Assembly (NCBI GenBank): GCA_000708835.1
Contig: DF236954.1
Coordinates: forward strand, 183,749-247,748
Length of the DNA: 64,000 nucleotides
From: Klebsormidium nitens
Taxonomy: Eukaryota > Streptophyta > Klebsormidiophyceae > Klebsormidiales > Klebsormidiaceae
Direction: 5' to 3'
Shown here: in pieces, positions 35,676 through 47,600 of the stretch
Layout of the letters: the number at the start of each line of letters is the position of its first letter
Position numbering within the stretch: position 1 is the first letter of the stretch
Notes under the pieces: model-generated
Seen by the model: only the letters and a program-made list of their open reading frames with translations
Told to the model about the DNA's origin: nothing
Database searches by the model: none
Position numbers and translations under genes: made by a program

Positions 35676-38600
35676 TCAGCAGTCAATTTCCTGTGGGATG
35701 TCCGCCTCATTGAAGTAGATGAATTGCAACTCGCCCTCCCACACCTGCACGGAAAGCGTTGAATGAGTCTTCGCGTCTACTAACCTTGGCAGATGAATCA
35801 CGTCCAAAGTCCTTCTGGTGACGATAGTAGCATTCTAGAGAATGAGAAAGGCAACAGTGTCTGCAAAAGATGGAGTCTCGGTGAACTGATAAGGTAAGGC
35901 GAGCGATTGGAGTCCCTTGGCCCTTCCCCACAGTTCCTTCAAGCCGCTTCAATTCAGAAGAGTTCACTCGTCCCTTGCCCTTTTCAATCCCATCGAAGCG
36001 AAGCTTTTCAACCAGTAAACCATGAAACGTTGAAAGTCCTTTAGTAGTTTTAGTAGTAGTAGTGGCAATATTGAGTATTCTGAGTATCAGTCTCCCGGTC
36101 ACCTCCACCTATCTCAGTGCACATTCGTGTCTTGTGTACGTGGTTCCACGATCCTTTCTACCCTTGAAACCTAGACCAGGACAACCTTAACTTACCTCCT
36201 GCCAGAAGTCGACGCGCATGTGCGGCACGTTGATCTTCTGGGTGTCGTCCTCAAAGGCCATGGACCAAAACCCTAAATACCTCAACACTCAAAGCCCCAG
36301 ACTCACCTCGTGCCGAAACTCGACGCGCATGTGCGGCACGTTGGTCTTGTGGATGTCGTTCCCGTCCGGCCCGCGCAGGTAGTACTTGTCACCCACCCAG
36401 TGCGCCTTGACGTCGTGCTGGAAGCCCGACTGGTACACGCTGTTGCGCGCGATCTCGCACAGGTCGCACGCGCTCAGCTTCCACACCTGACGGAACAAAG
36501 CGTGCAGGCTTTCAAGGCGAGAAGGACAAATGTGCGCTCTATTCCCACAGGTCGCACGCCACTACTGGGAGGGACAAAGTGCACGAGTTTTGACATTGAC
36601 AGGTGGCAGGCGAGTGTTACAAAGGCGTGATCTGTCTCTGCGCCAGGTCGCGACAAGCTCTGCTTTGACACCTGGAAGGGAAAAGTGCGCGAGCAGAATC
36701 GGTTGGCGAAGCGGTTGCTGATTCACAAGCATCTTCTGATTGGGTCGTGCTCAAATGCACGCGCCAAGGTGAAGTCACCAGAAAAGACAAACGCCCCAGG
36801 ATTTGCTACGGTTTTTGTCTTCATGATTCCAAAGAAAAAGCCACGAAATCACGAGTATTTGCAGCCGCCGATCTAATCCACAGCCATCAAAACGAGCCGG
36901 CAAATGATACAACCTGACGACACAAGGAAAACCGGGACCTTACCAGGCGAGAAGACATGATCAGCAGACTCCTTCTACGCTGACCCTCCTCATGCTGAAA
37001 AGGAATCCAACGATCTTTGATCTCCAGAGGGGTTACTGCTTCACGGTTAAACGTTTTTAAAGCGGCCTCGTTCCGCTGGAAGGAGGCCGTGTTTTGAGCT
37101 TGTCTTGACGAACAATACGCAATTTTTAAGTTCGGGGCTGCAGCTCACTTGGGCGGCGATGGAGTACTCCTCGACGAGCGGCTCCTTGGTGAGGTGGATC
37201 ATGAGGGGGTCGTCTGTCGACAGGCTCACGTTCATGCCGCGCGCAAAGAACATCGGGAACGGGTTGCGGTGGTAGTCCAGGAACAAGCTGTTGTTGCTCA
37301 ACGGGGACATCGCCAGCCCAATCTGCAGAACGATCCGGAGTCAGTCTGCTGATATTGTTCAAACATTCGTAAACAGAGGCTAGGAATGGGTTCTGCCGGA
37401 CGACTGTGTCTAGTGTGCTGAGGATATTTGTCGAAAACGGGTTGCGGTGGTTGTCCAGGAACAGACTGTTGTTGCTCAAGGGGGACATCGCCAGCCCGAT
37501 CTGTAGAACGATCCGGAGTTAGTCTGCTGATATTGTTCAAACATTCGTCAACAAAGTCTAGGAATGGGATCTGCTCAGGGGCGACATTGCGAGGCCAATC
37601 TTCGGAAGGAAAGGAACGCGGTTGTCAGCACTGGCAGTCGCACTTCGAAAATGTGTACCTTCGTGCAATCAGAATGTTGAACAGAACGTTGACTATGGAC
37701 TCTGGTTGTAGTCCAAGAACCAGTTTGTGTGAAGAGCGACATCATCAGCCCGGTGTGTGGAAAAGCGCGAGAAAATAAGCAGTTAAAACAAAAAAATCAT
37801 CTGCCCAGAAGAAGACAGTGACGCATCATTGGGGACATCTGGTCTCTCAGAACCACAGAACAAGTTTGATCGCGACCGCATGCACATCCCAGCTGTCGAG
37901 CTCGTTGCCTACGCTGGAACGTTTGCTTCCAGCCAGGCATTCTTTTGCTTAATTCTGAGTTACCCATGCTCCGGGACAGTCTCCAATTGCACCTCCTCAA
38001 AACCACACCTGCTTCTATGCACCCGAATGGAGACCTTAACAGAGACTTTGTCCTCATCTCTGACCTAAGTTCCGTGCAGGGGCACCGGTTTAAGAGGTGC
38101 CTGAACCCTGCTCAACGCCTACCCCAAACTCTGTCCCAAAACCTGCGTATTACCTGCGCCAGGTAGTAGAGGTACTGCAGGCTGGGCGTCTTGCGTAGGT
38201 TGTTGCCGTGCGCAATGTTGTGACACGTCAGGAACGTCGCCGCCAAATGGTCGATGTCGCCCGCCTGCGCGATAAGCGGAGCCACATGTCAGAATGAGGA
38301 ATCTAGCTGATACAAAAGGCAGTGTGCAAATCTCGTCTCAGCAACAGGGCGACAACCTGTGCCGAAACGTGGGTGTAGAATACCTCTTGCTCTCACGAAA
38401 TCGATCGCACTCCGTCAGGTTCGCCCACACGTAGTAAGCCCCGTTACTTTAGGCCGACTTCGAGTAGGTTGTTCCTCCCTTTTCCTGACGACTTGTTATC
38501 GGTTCAGCAGCGTAAAATCTGCCCAAACGGAAGAAACCCGATCCTGTATTGGCAAGGTTAAACAGGGATTCTCCTCTTATCGGTTCAGCAACGTAAAATC

Positions 38601-41600
38601 TGCCCAAACGTAAAAACCCCTATCCTGTGTTGGCGAGGTTAAACGGGGAATCTCTCAAATTCTGACAAACATATGATTAGAAAAAGGAAACACGACATTT
38701 GCTCACCTCGCCAGAGTGCGGCCGGAAGGTGAGCGTGGTATACCCCTTGCTCTCGCGGAAGCGGTTCAGCACCGTGAGGTTCGCCCACACGTAGTAGGCC
38801 CAGTAGGAGTACGCGGGGTTGAACGGGTTGTTCCACTGCTCCGGCGTCTGCATATGCTTTGTCGGACGCCGCTCCGGCTTGCTCTCGTCGTCGACCATGT
38901 CGAAGCCGGCGACCTGTGCAAAACGAAGTTGTTCAATTCATCGAACCCTTTGATCTTCTGCACCTTTCTGGAAGGCAGTATCCAGATTGTTTGCATTCGC
39001 TGTCATTCAGCAACGTTTGTATGTGCTTTGTCGGGCGCCGCTCCCGCTTGCTCTCGTGGTGGACCATGTCGAAGCCGGCGACCTGTGCAGAACGAAACTG
39101 TTTGTAGTTACGAGACTATTTGGATGATCCGCATGATGCGAAGTTCTCTGGAAGGCCATTCATCTGAAGCACTTGCGAAGATTAAACGAAGCTTTGCTGT
39201 GTTTGCTTGAAGTCTGAGGAGCACCGCTCCAGCCTGCTCTTTTGATGGCCTTGTCGAAGCTGGCGACCTGCACAAGGGACCTTACTTATCTTCGTCGCCA
39301 CGAAAGTTCACATTCAAATCCTGAATACTCAGTGACAACTGACACTGTGAAAAGAATCGAACATCTGACTACCTACACATGAAAGAGGAACAAACCACGG
39401 TTCAAAGAGCACGCATTAGGTTCTGGAACCGCCACTAATGATGGAAATTCAAAAGTAACACGACAGGAAGGATACCGTACAACAGGAAATGGCGCAGCGG
39501 GCAACCAGGAGGTGACCAAACCGGAAGAAAGACTCGACGATACTGAAGCATAATAAGGAAGCGAAATGGGGAGCAGCGGAGCACGCAGCAGAACGCCCCC
39601 GAAGTGAAGCAAAGGACAGCGAGATCTGAAGGAGGAGAATGACTCAGTTGGAACTGGCAGGTCGGCGAAGGGAAACGAAGGAACAGGATAGAAGAGTCAG
39701 TTTCGGAGCGTTGCTCACGCAGTAGAGCATGGTCCGAAGGGGAAGGAAAGGCAAGGACGATGCCAAAAAGAGACAGAGAAGAACAGCAAAAGAGACGCCT
39801 CCCTTTTTGTAGCCCACAAAATCATGAAATCAAGTGAGGTGAGGCAGAAGAAAGAAGAAAGTCGGTCTCTGGAGCGGCGACTAACGGAGCGCAGGAAGAC
39901 TTGGAGCTGCTCTCTTTAAGCTCAATTGCAGAAAGGAAGACAGGAAAGAAAGAAAAAAGCGTCGCCTTCCATTTCGTGGCCCAACAACGCCTCCAATCAA
40001 GGGGAAGAAGAAGGAAAAAAGGAAGGGAAGTCAGTCATAAAGGCGGCACTTCAGAAAAGACAAGAAAAGAAAGTCATTCATAAGGGCGGCGGCTCACGGA
40101 GCGGAGGAAGACGTGGAGCTGCGGGTGGGAGGCGGGGTCGGCGGTGACCTCGAAGAGCGGGATGAAGATGTTGTCCAGCATCGTCTGGAAGTCCTGGATG
40201 ATGCCCATCTCCTTGTACACGTTGTACAGCCGGGGCAACTAGAGGAGGGGGGAGACGATAATAAGGTTTTGAAGTTTTAGCATTTCAAAAAAAAACTGAC
40301 GTCATCAGCGGAAGTTCAGGGCTGCTTGTTATGATGCCCATCTCCTTGTACACGCTGTACAGTCGGGGCAGCTAGAGGAGGAAAATCTTTGGAGTATTAC
40401 GATTTTAGGGTTTTGGAGTTTAGGGTTCCAATACTTAGAAGCCGTCATCATTGACGTCACGGGATCTCTTGTTATGATGTCGATCTCCTGTACACGTGGA
40501 ACGGCCGGGGCAGCTGGCTAGAGAGCGACAACAATCAACGTCACAAGGGCTTTTTCGTTCACAATACATCATTCACGATCACCCTCAATAACGATCGTAG
40601 TTATCTCGTGATGAAGGTCTGGGGTCTGTGAACGAACAAAGGGTGCCCGATGTCACCGTAACGTACATCTGACGGCGTCAGTCACAAAATCAGAAAATGC
40701 TGCTTTACTTTCAAACTTGATTCAACTAGCAAAAGAAAAGACTGCTGGGATGCCCTTATTGCATAGTCTGTATTTTCAAAATCTACGATCGAGAAGAAAA
40801 GGTGATTAAACCCTTGTTCCATCACGGTCAGGGTCTTTCAAAACGGACAGTACAACCCCTAAGCATAACCGTTGGGAACCAAGCAAGGACGGACGCACGA
40901 GCGAAAGACGAGCGAGAATCAAAGATCAGAATACGGCGCCTCTTACTTGGATAAGACACACAACGTTGTCGGAGTAGAGGTCGTTGTTGACGATCCAGGT
41001 AAAGTCGCTGTTTTTCAATAAAAACGAAACAGGAAAAGGGCAGAACGAAGGAACACAAGCAACAGACAAGCAAAATCGACTCAAAGAAGGCACTTCTTAC
41101 CTGGATGAGCCAGACGACGTTGTCGGAGTAGAGGTCGTTGTTGACGATCCAGGTAAAGTCGCTGTTTTTAAATAAAACCGAAACAGGAAAAGGGCAGAGC
41201 GAGGAACACAAGCAACAGACAAGCAAAACTGACTCAAAGAAGGCAGTTTTTACCTGGATGAGCCAGACGACGTTGTCGGAGTAGAGGTCGTTGTTGACAA
41301 TCCATGACGCGAGCTGGTCCCACTCGCTCTGCTTGCGGCCGTAGATGGAGATGCGGTACTCCGCCATCTGGTATTTGCTCGCCGCCAAGTCGCTCAGCAC
41401 CTCCTTCGTCAGCTCCGCCAAAAACCGGCCTGAAAAAGGTTAGGGAGTCGGGTTTAGCCAAGGTTCAAGGTGTGCGCAGTTGAGGGATTCAGAGTTCTTC
41501 AAGCAATACAGCGCCATCTGGTGCTTGCTCGCCGCCAAATCGCTCAACACCTCCTTCGTCAGCTCCGCCAAAAAGCGGCCTGGAAAATGGGTATCGGATC

Positions 41601-44600
41601 AGTGCCTTGTAGGAGACGCAACAGCTTGCTTGGGTTGTGGATAAGATACGTTGAGGTCTCGCAGTAATGGCTTTCGCAGCCTGATTTGTCACCGTGATCC
41701 TGTCAGTACGACGGATGGAAACCGGATACGATCAAGCAAGAGTCCAAGTCACCAACTGACTGGGGTGCTTCGAGAACGGCCGTTCACTCGGGCGCGCGTT
41801 TCCTCTCAAAAGGGACTAGTGCTACAGGTCATGTTGCCCTTCTCCAATATCTGCGCACTTCTGATGTTATTTCCAGGGGAAATGAAAGATCTCTCTAAGA
41901 GAAACTTGCATGACGACTACGTCTGACGTCGCCTTAGATCACAGTGTCCTGCATCCCCTCCAAACCCTGATTCATGTATAAATTATCTGTTTGAACAATC
42001 GATAGACAGCAAGTGAATCTTCGAAAGGTAGCTGTCTCCGACGTCATCTGAAATGCTTCATCGTGGTGCTACAAGTTGTATGTCTCAGCGACATGTTTGC
42101 GAAAAGGTAAAGATTAGGAAGAGAGATTACAAAGGGAACGCCCTCTGACGTCACCTTGGATCATGTTGTCCTGCTTCAGGAAGATCTCGCGCAGCCGGCT
42201 CTGCCCGCACGGGTTGTACTTGAGGTTGAACTTGTCGAAGCGGTGGAACGTGTTCTTGTCCGCGTGCACGTCCAACAAATCCACGTTCAAGTCGTACCTG
42301 CGGACGTCCGAAACGAGCACATTTGAACAGAGAGAATGCTTTTCTCAGTCCAGATTTAGGTCATTCTTGACGACGACTGACTCGGCTTGTTCCTGTCCGC
42401 GTGCACGTCATCAGACCACGTTGGAGTCGTACCTGCGGACGTCCAAAACGAGTTGGTATAGAAAGAGTGAGTTTTCAGGTATCGTTCATGTTGACAACCA
42501 AGTAGTGGTCCGTTGTTCTTGTCCGCATGCATGCGCAACAAACCCAAGTTCAAGTCGGTCGAGCCACTCAAAGACCTCTTTCCCTCTCAACCCGACCATC
42601 CCCACTGCCCTATTTATCACTGAACGCGAGTAAAGCAGGGGAAGCACTGGGTAATTGACAAAGAGTGAACTAGAGTTGGCCCTCACCCGGTGAGGTCGAG
42701 CGACTCGAAGACCTCGCGCAGCGTGAGGTACTTGCCGTCGCGGAAGATGACGACCTCGTCCGGCTCCTTGCGCAGCTTGGACTTGATGAAGCGCAACAGG
42801 TGCTTCTGGTTCATGCACGCGCTGTGGTGCACATGCGTGTCCACCTGAGTATCAAAGTATAGAGTTCAGTTCTTAAGGGTTCAAATTATCGATTCGTTAG
42901 GATTCAGCGTATTTCAGCTGTGGATTCTGTACAAGATTCTGAATCTTGCATGCGTGTGTCCACCTGGAAAGCTAACCAATCCAGGTCTAACGTCTTCTGC
43001 GCTCTCAAAGCTTGGCGGTGTCAGGACCCTCGCAACCATCGCCTGAAGAGTCTTGTCGAATGGAAAACCGGTAGGAGGCATGTGCGTTTCACTTTGAAAT
43101 GACTTCACTTGGAAATGTACACATTGTCAGGGTCGCAGGTGAGACTTCAGTGAGACTGAAAGATTTAGGCCTGGTAGACTTGAATTTTGTTCCATATGAT
43201 GTACTTTGTAAGGTCTGAGATTGGAACCAACGTCTGTAAGGAGTTGAAATCAGACTGTGGCACCATTGCTTGCCTGTCTCGAAAATTTCAGACGTTGAGA
43301 TCTCGAAAGGGGTGTTGCTAGCGCAAGGCCGCTGGTTCTGCCGGAATCTGCCCACTTAGAGGTCGATAGGAATCCAACCGGCCCGTTGAACGAGACCAAA
43401 GACGAGCTGCGAAGAAATGCTTCGATCATGCTTCGATCATGCTTCGATCTCCAAGACACGCGAAGCGAGGTAGTAGATAATGCGGGACTAGGGATTATGT
43501 TGCAGCGCACCTTTCTGACATTGTAAAAGTCTCTGTGGGGTGCGGACTTCTGAGCCAGGAACTCGCGGTCTGCGTTTAGCATAAGATGGAGGTTGAACTT
43601 CTGCGAAGGACAGGAGAGGAACAGGAATGAGAAAAGAGTACGATGAGCGACCACTTTCGCGAATCTGATCGCAGCAGATTCCAGATTCCAAGATTGACAG
43701 GTACTTTCAAGAAGAACCAGTGCAAAGAACTGACTGTCCGACTTGGTTCACTAAGACCGGTTCCTTTCGTCTGTAGAGGAGCTTCAACAGAATGAAACTG
43801 CTCGTAGTAAGACCCCACGAGGGCTTTCTGGAACTTCCTGAGCGGCTTACAAGAGTGGTCGAGACGAAGTGCTTGTGACCATGACTTGTTGAAATAAGGT
43901 CGACGGAAACGATCTGAAGCTGCTGGCTGAGCCCACAGCCAACTACGAGCCTTTGCGGGCACTCCTTCCTAACCAAGATTTAAAACAACTATCTCTATGC
44001 GTCAACACACAGGGTTCACCTGTTCTAGCAGTCATACACGAGCGGCAGAGGACAGCGAAAGCTCAAGCTCAAACCCTGAAGGTTCAGATTTCTTGAACCC
44101 CTCCGAAATCTCGAATACCGATCTTAAACCAAAAACAATAATCTCGAGAAGCGCATTACGCATGCTCACCTGTTCCAGCAGCCGCAGCCGCTGGTGACAG
44201 AAGGTCTTGACGCCCCCGTAGTTGGCTATCCGCAGCACACGGTGCAGGTCCGTGAAGAACTCCACCGAGTCGGGAACCGGGAACAGGTTCTCCTCGGCTG
44301 CGAAAAGGCGGAGGGAAGTTTGAAAGAGCCCGAGCAACCCCGTACTTCAGACTCGGGGGATGCGCCATGCTCCCCGCAACACAGATGGCCCTGTTAAGCT
44401 TTCGGCCTTCCAGCAGTCGTTTAGCCACAAGTACAGAAGCTGATGAAGTGGCTGGATCCCAGTGCGTCTTTGGAACCCTGGAAGTGAGAGCAAAGGAACA
44501 TCGGACATCGACTAGGTTCTCCAAGCCCCCCCTTTGTCAAAAGACGAAACAAAATGCAACCAGGGCAGAGAGCGGGACCTGAGGGAAGCTAGGAACTTGA

Positions 44601-47600
44601 ATCTGCCTGAGTTCCCCATGGCCCGGCCTCAGTGAATGCAATATGTACGCCATGACTGCTGGCGCAACTCCACGTCCGCATAACGAATGCAACCAGACCT
44701 TGCATGTTTGGGCCGTTCACACTCCTTGCGGAAGCCCACATTCCATTCTAGGTGTGCCGGTAAACCCAGCTTTTCTTCCCAAGGTTCAAGAAGAAAACAT
44801 TAAAACCTAGACTAGCTGCTTCAACTCACAGTTCTTGTCCGCAAACACGTCCATCACGCCGTCGCGCATCCGAAACACGTGCTCCGTCCCCTGCTCGGGG
44901 TTGTACTGAAACGGGCTTTCGACGAGCTTGTGCGTGCCGGGGTCGCGCGCGGGCCACTTCTGGTCGCTGTGCCAGGGGGGAATGTTCGCACGATACACGT
45001 ACTTCTTGCGGAGCTCCATGCACTCCTGGAGCATGCTGCACACCTCGACCTCCTCCGGACCGGGGACCACTGCAGGAACGATCAAAAGGTTCAAATCTAT
45101 TAGATGAGTATTTGAAAGGCCATTTGTGATGTGAGGGGGAAAGGCCGGCGCATAACATGGACTTCTTGCGCAGCTCCCCGCACTCCTGGAGCATGCTGCA
45201 CACCTCGACCTCCTCCGGACCAGGAACGACTGCGAAAATGACCAGAAATGTTTGGGTTTTGAAATTGTGTATCAAAGAGGCTGCTCGGGATTGCTGTATT
45301 TAGATTGGGGACAGGACCTAAATAAGGGCAGAACCCCTTTGCGCAGCTCCATACAGTTCTTGAGCAAACCGGAGCAAACCTGTTCAGTGCCCAACAAGCC
45401 TCTGGACAGATTCTATGACTACGACCTGCAACTCGTTCGACACAGCCCCACAAAACGACTTTCCGCAGATGGATTCAAGGATCCCCCACTACCAACATAC
45501 TACCTCTCCAGATCTCATTCAAAATGCTACTCAACGGCCCAACTGGAACCCCAACCAATCCACCGGAAGCTCTTGAATTGCGAAGACCCGAGGCGTAAAA
45601 CTTGCAAAGGTCTGCAGTTTGCAAACACAGACGTCGCCTATTTCCAACCGTAGCCTTACCTTCCGGGGTCACCATCACCCTCGTATACGTTTCCGGCTCC
45701 TCCTTCTTCCGCATCTCGTATGCCGCAATCGGCTCCGGCGCTTTCAGCAGCGCATCCGGCTCGAGATTGCCGTCCGCAGAAGTCGCCCCTTTCTCCGGGT
45801 CCGGCACGTGCCAGTTGAGCCGTTCTTGCTCCTCCTTCTTGGCAATCATTTCTTCCTCTTGTCGTTCGGCTTCTTCCTCCTCGTTGCCTGGGGCCTCGTC
45901 CTCTGCGGAAAGATAAGAACGCTCAGAAAGACTCCTGTCTGGAAACTTGTATACTCCCTCTTTGCGAATCGTTTCTTCTTTTTGTCATTGGACTGCTTCC
46001 TCTTCGTCGCCATGGACCTCAGCCTCTGCGGGAAGAAACGAACGCTCAGAGGGGGCCCTGTCTGGAAGCAAAGTCCAAATCTGCGGCTCATCCTCCTCGT
46101 TGCCTGGGGCCTCATCCTCTGCGGAAAGAACTGAACGGTCAGAACGAGTCGTGTTTGAAAACCAAATGCATGTTCTTTTCTGCAATGGTTCCTTGCTTTC
46201 CTGGCGCAAGGAAAGGAACCTCTTCGTTGCCTTGGGCTTCCACCGAACGTAGAGCTTGCTTTCAAGGTTGTAAGTCCTTCAGGGAAGCGTCGAGAGGGCT
46301 ACGATCTCATGGGTACGGTGGCTGGAAGCATTTGTTGTGCAACCACGTCTCCATTTGCCGCTCAGTTCTCCGCACTCGGGCTCGGTCCAACACTCAACTC
46401 AGCTTCGAAGGTCGTCAGAAAACTGGCGCGACTGACTGCAGAAGCAGTTATCTGAATCAGAAAAAACCTAGATAAGTCATTCGTTTCTGATCACCGCCCT
46501 GTCATGTCAAGAAACAGTGGGTTGGGAATTAGAGTCCGAGAAGAAAGACCAGGGAAACCGACTGAAAAGCGCCGACAAGACTAAGTCTCTCAGCAAGCAC
46601 TTTCTTCCCCTCCTCTGCCTCGTCACAATTCGCAAGAGCACCGGCAGACGGTGCACACCTCCGAAGAACAAGACCAAGCATCCCCGAAGTACGACTTCAG
46701 TGTCTGCACGACATTTTCATCCACAACACGAACAAGGAGGTTACCCGACACACGACTGATTGCTACCAAGAACCTCCCAAAAGCAAGCACTATCCCCAAA
46801 CAGATAACTTACCTCCCTCAGCCTCCAGTCGCAACCGTTCCTCTGCCTCCGCCTGCATTGCCTCGTCATCGTCCTCGTCGGTCATCTCCACGCGCGCGAA
46901 CTGGCTCTTGACGGGCGAGGTTGGCGCCGACTTGCGCAGGTCCTGCAGGCTCTGCACACGCCGCGTCCCTGACTTGGACAGACTGTTGCCGGCTGCCAAA
47001 GAAACCGTAACCATTCTTAGTCCGTGCTCTTCAGATGCTGCCTGGATTGCTTGTTGAAAGTTACCCGGATAGTATTTGGGTTGCGTTTGATCGCTTTCTC
47101 AAATGACCCTGACCGGACTTCAACCAGTGCCAGGGGATTGACAAATCGGATCAGGGTCAATGAAGGAATGGAGCGGACAGATGCACTTGCTCCTTATACT
47201 CGCACTGACTTGCTGGGGATGCTGACATGTAAGGAACGACAACGGCAAGAAACACGGAAGAACCTTTGGAGCTTACCAACATTTTTCAGGACTTCTAGGA
47301 GAACGATTGCAGCACACAAGCCTTCTCTATCACAGATCGGCTCGGCCCCGCTGCGAAAATACGGAACTAGCATCTGTTGGCCCAGACAGATACAGAAGTC
47401 AACACCTCTAGTTGTGCTGTGCCTGTCCCTAACCTTGGGCCAAAGTCCAACAATCCTGCACAGGCGCGACCCACCCACCTTCCAGCTTGTGCGTAGCGAT
47501 CCTTGGCAAGGGGGGCATCCCGTTAGCGCTCGTGCCCCCCGCCGGCGTCTCCGTACGGCTGTGCTCCGAGATGTTCCTCTCAAGCTTCCCCAAATGGGGG

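Noticed and set aside
36929-36945. Possible extra palindrome half (CCGGGACCTTACC) in an AMPD intron
   Set aside because: Only one arm is present, with an inserted base; likewise 39277-39286 and 43379-43396. Chance or very old remnants cannot be separated.
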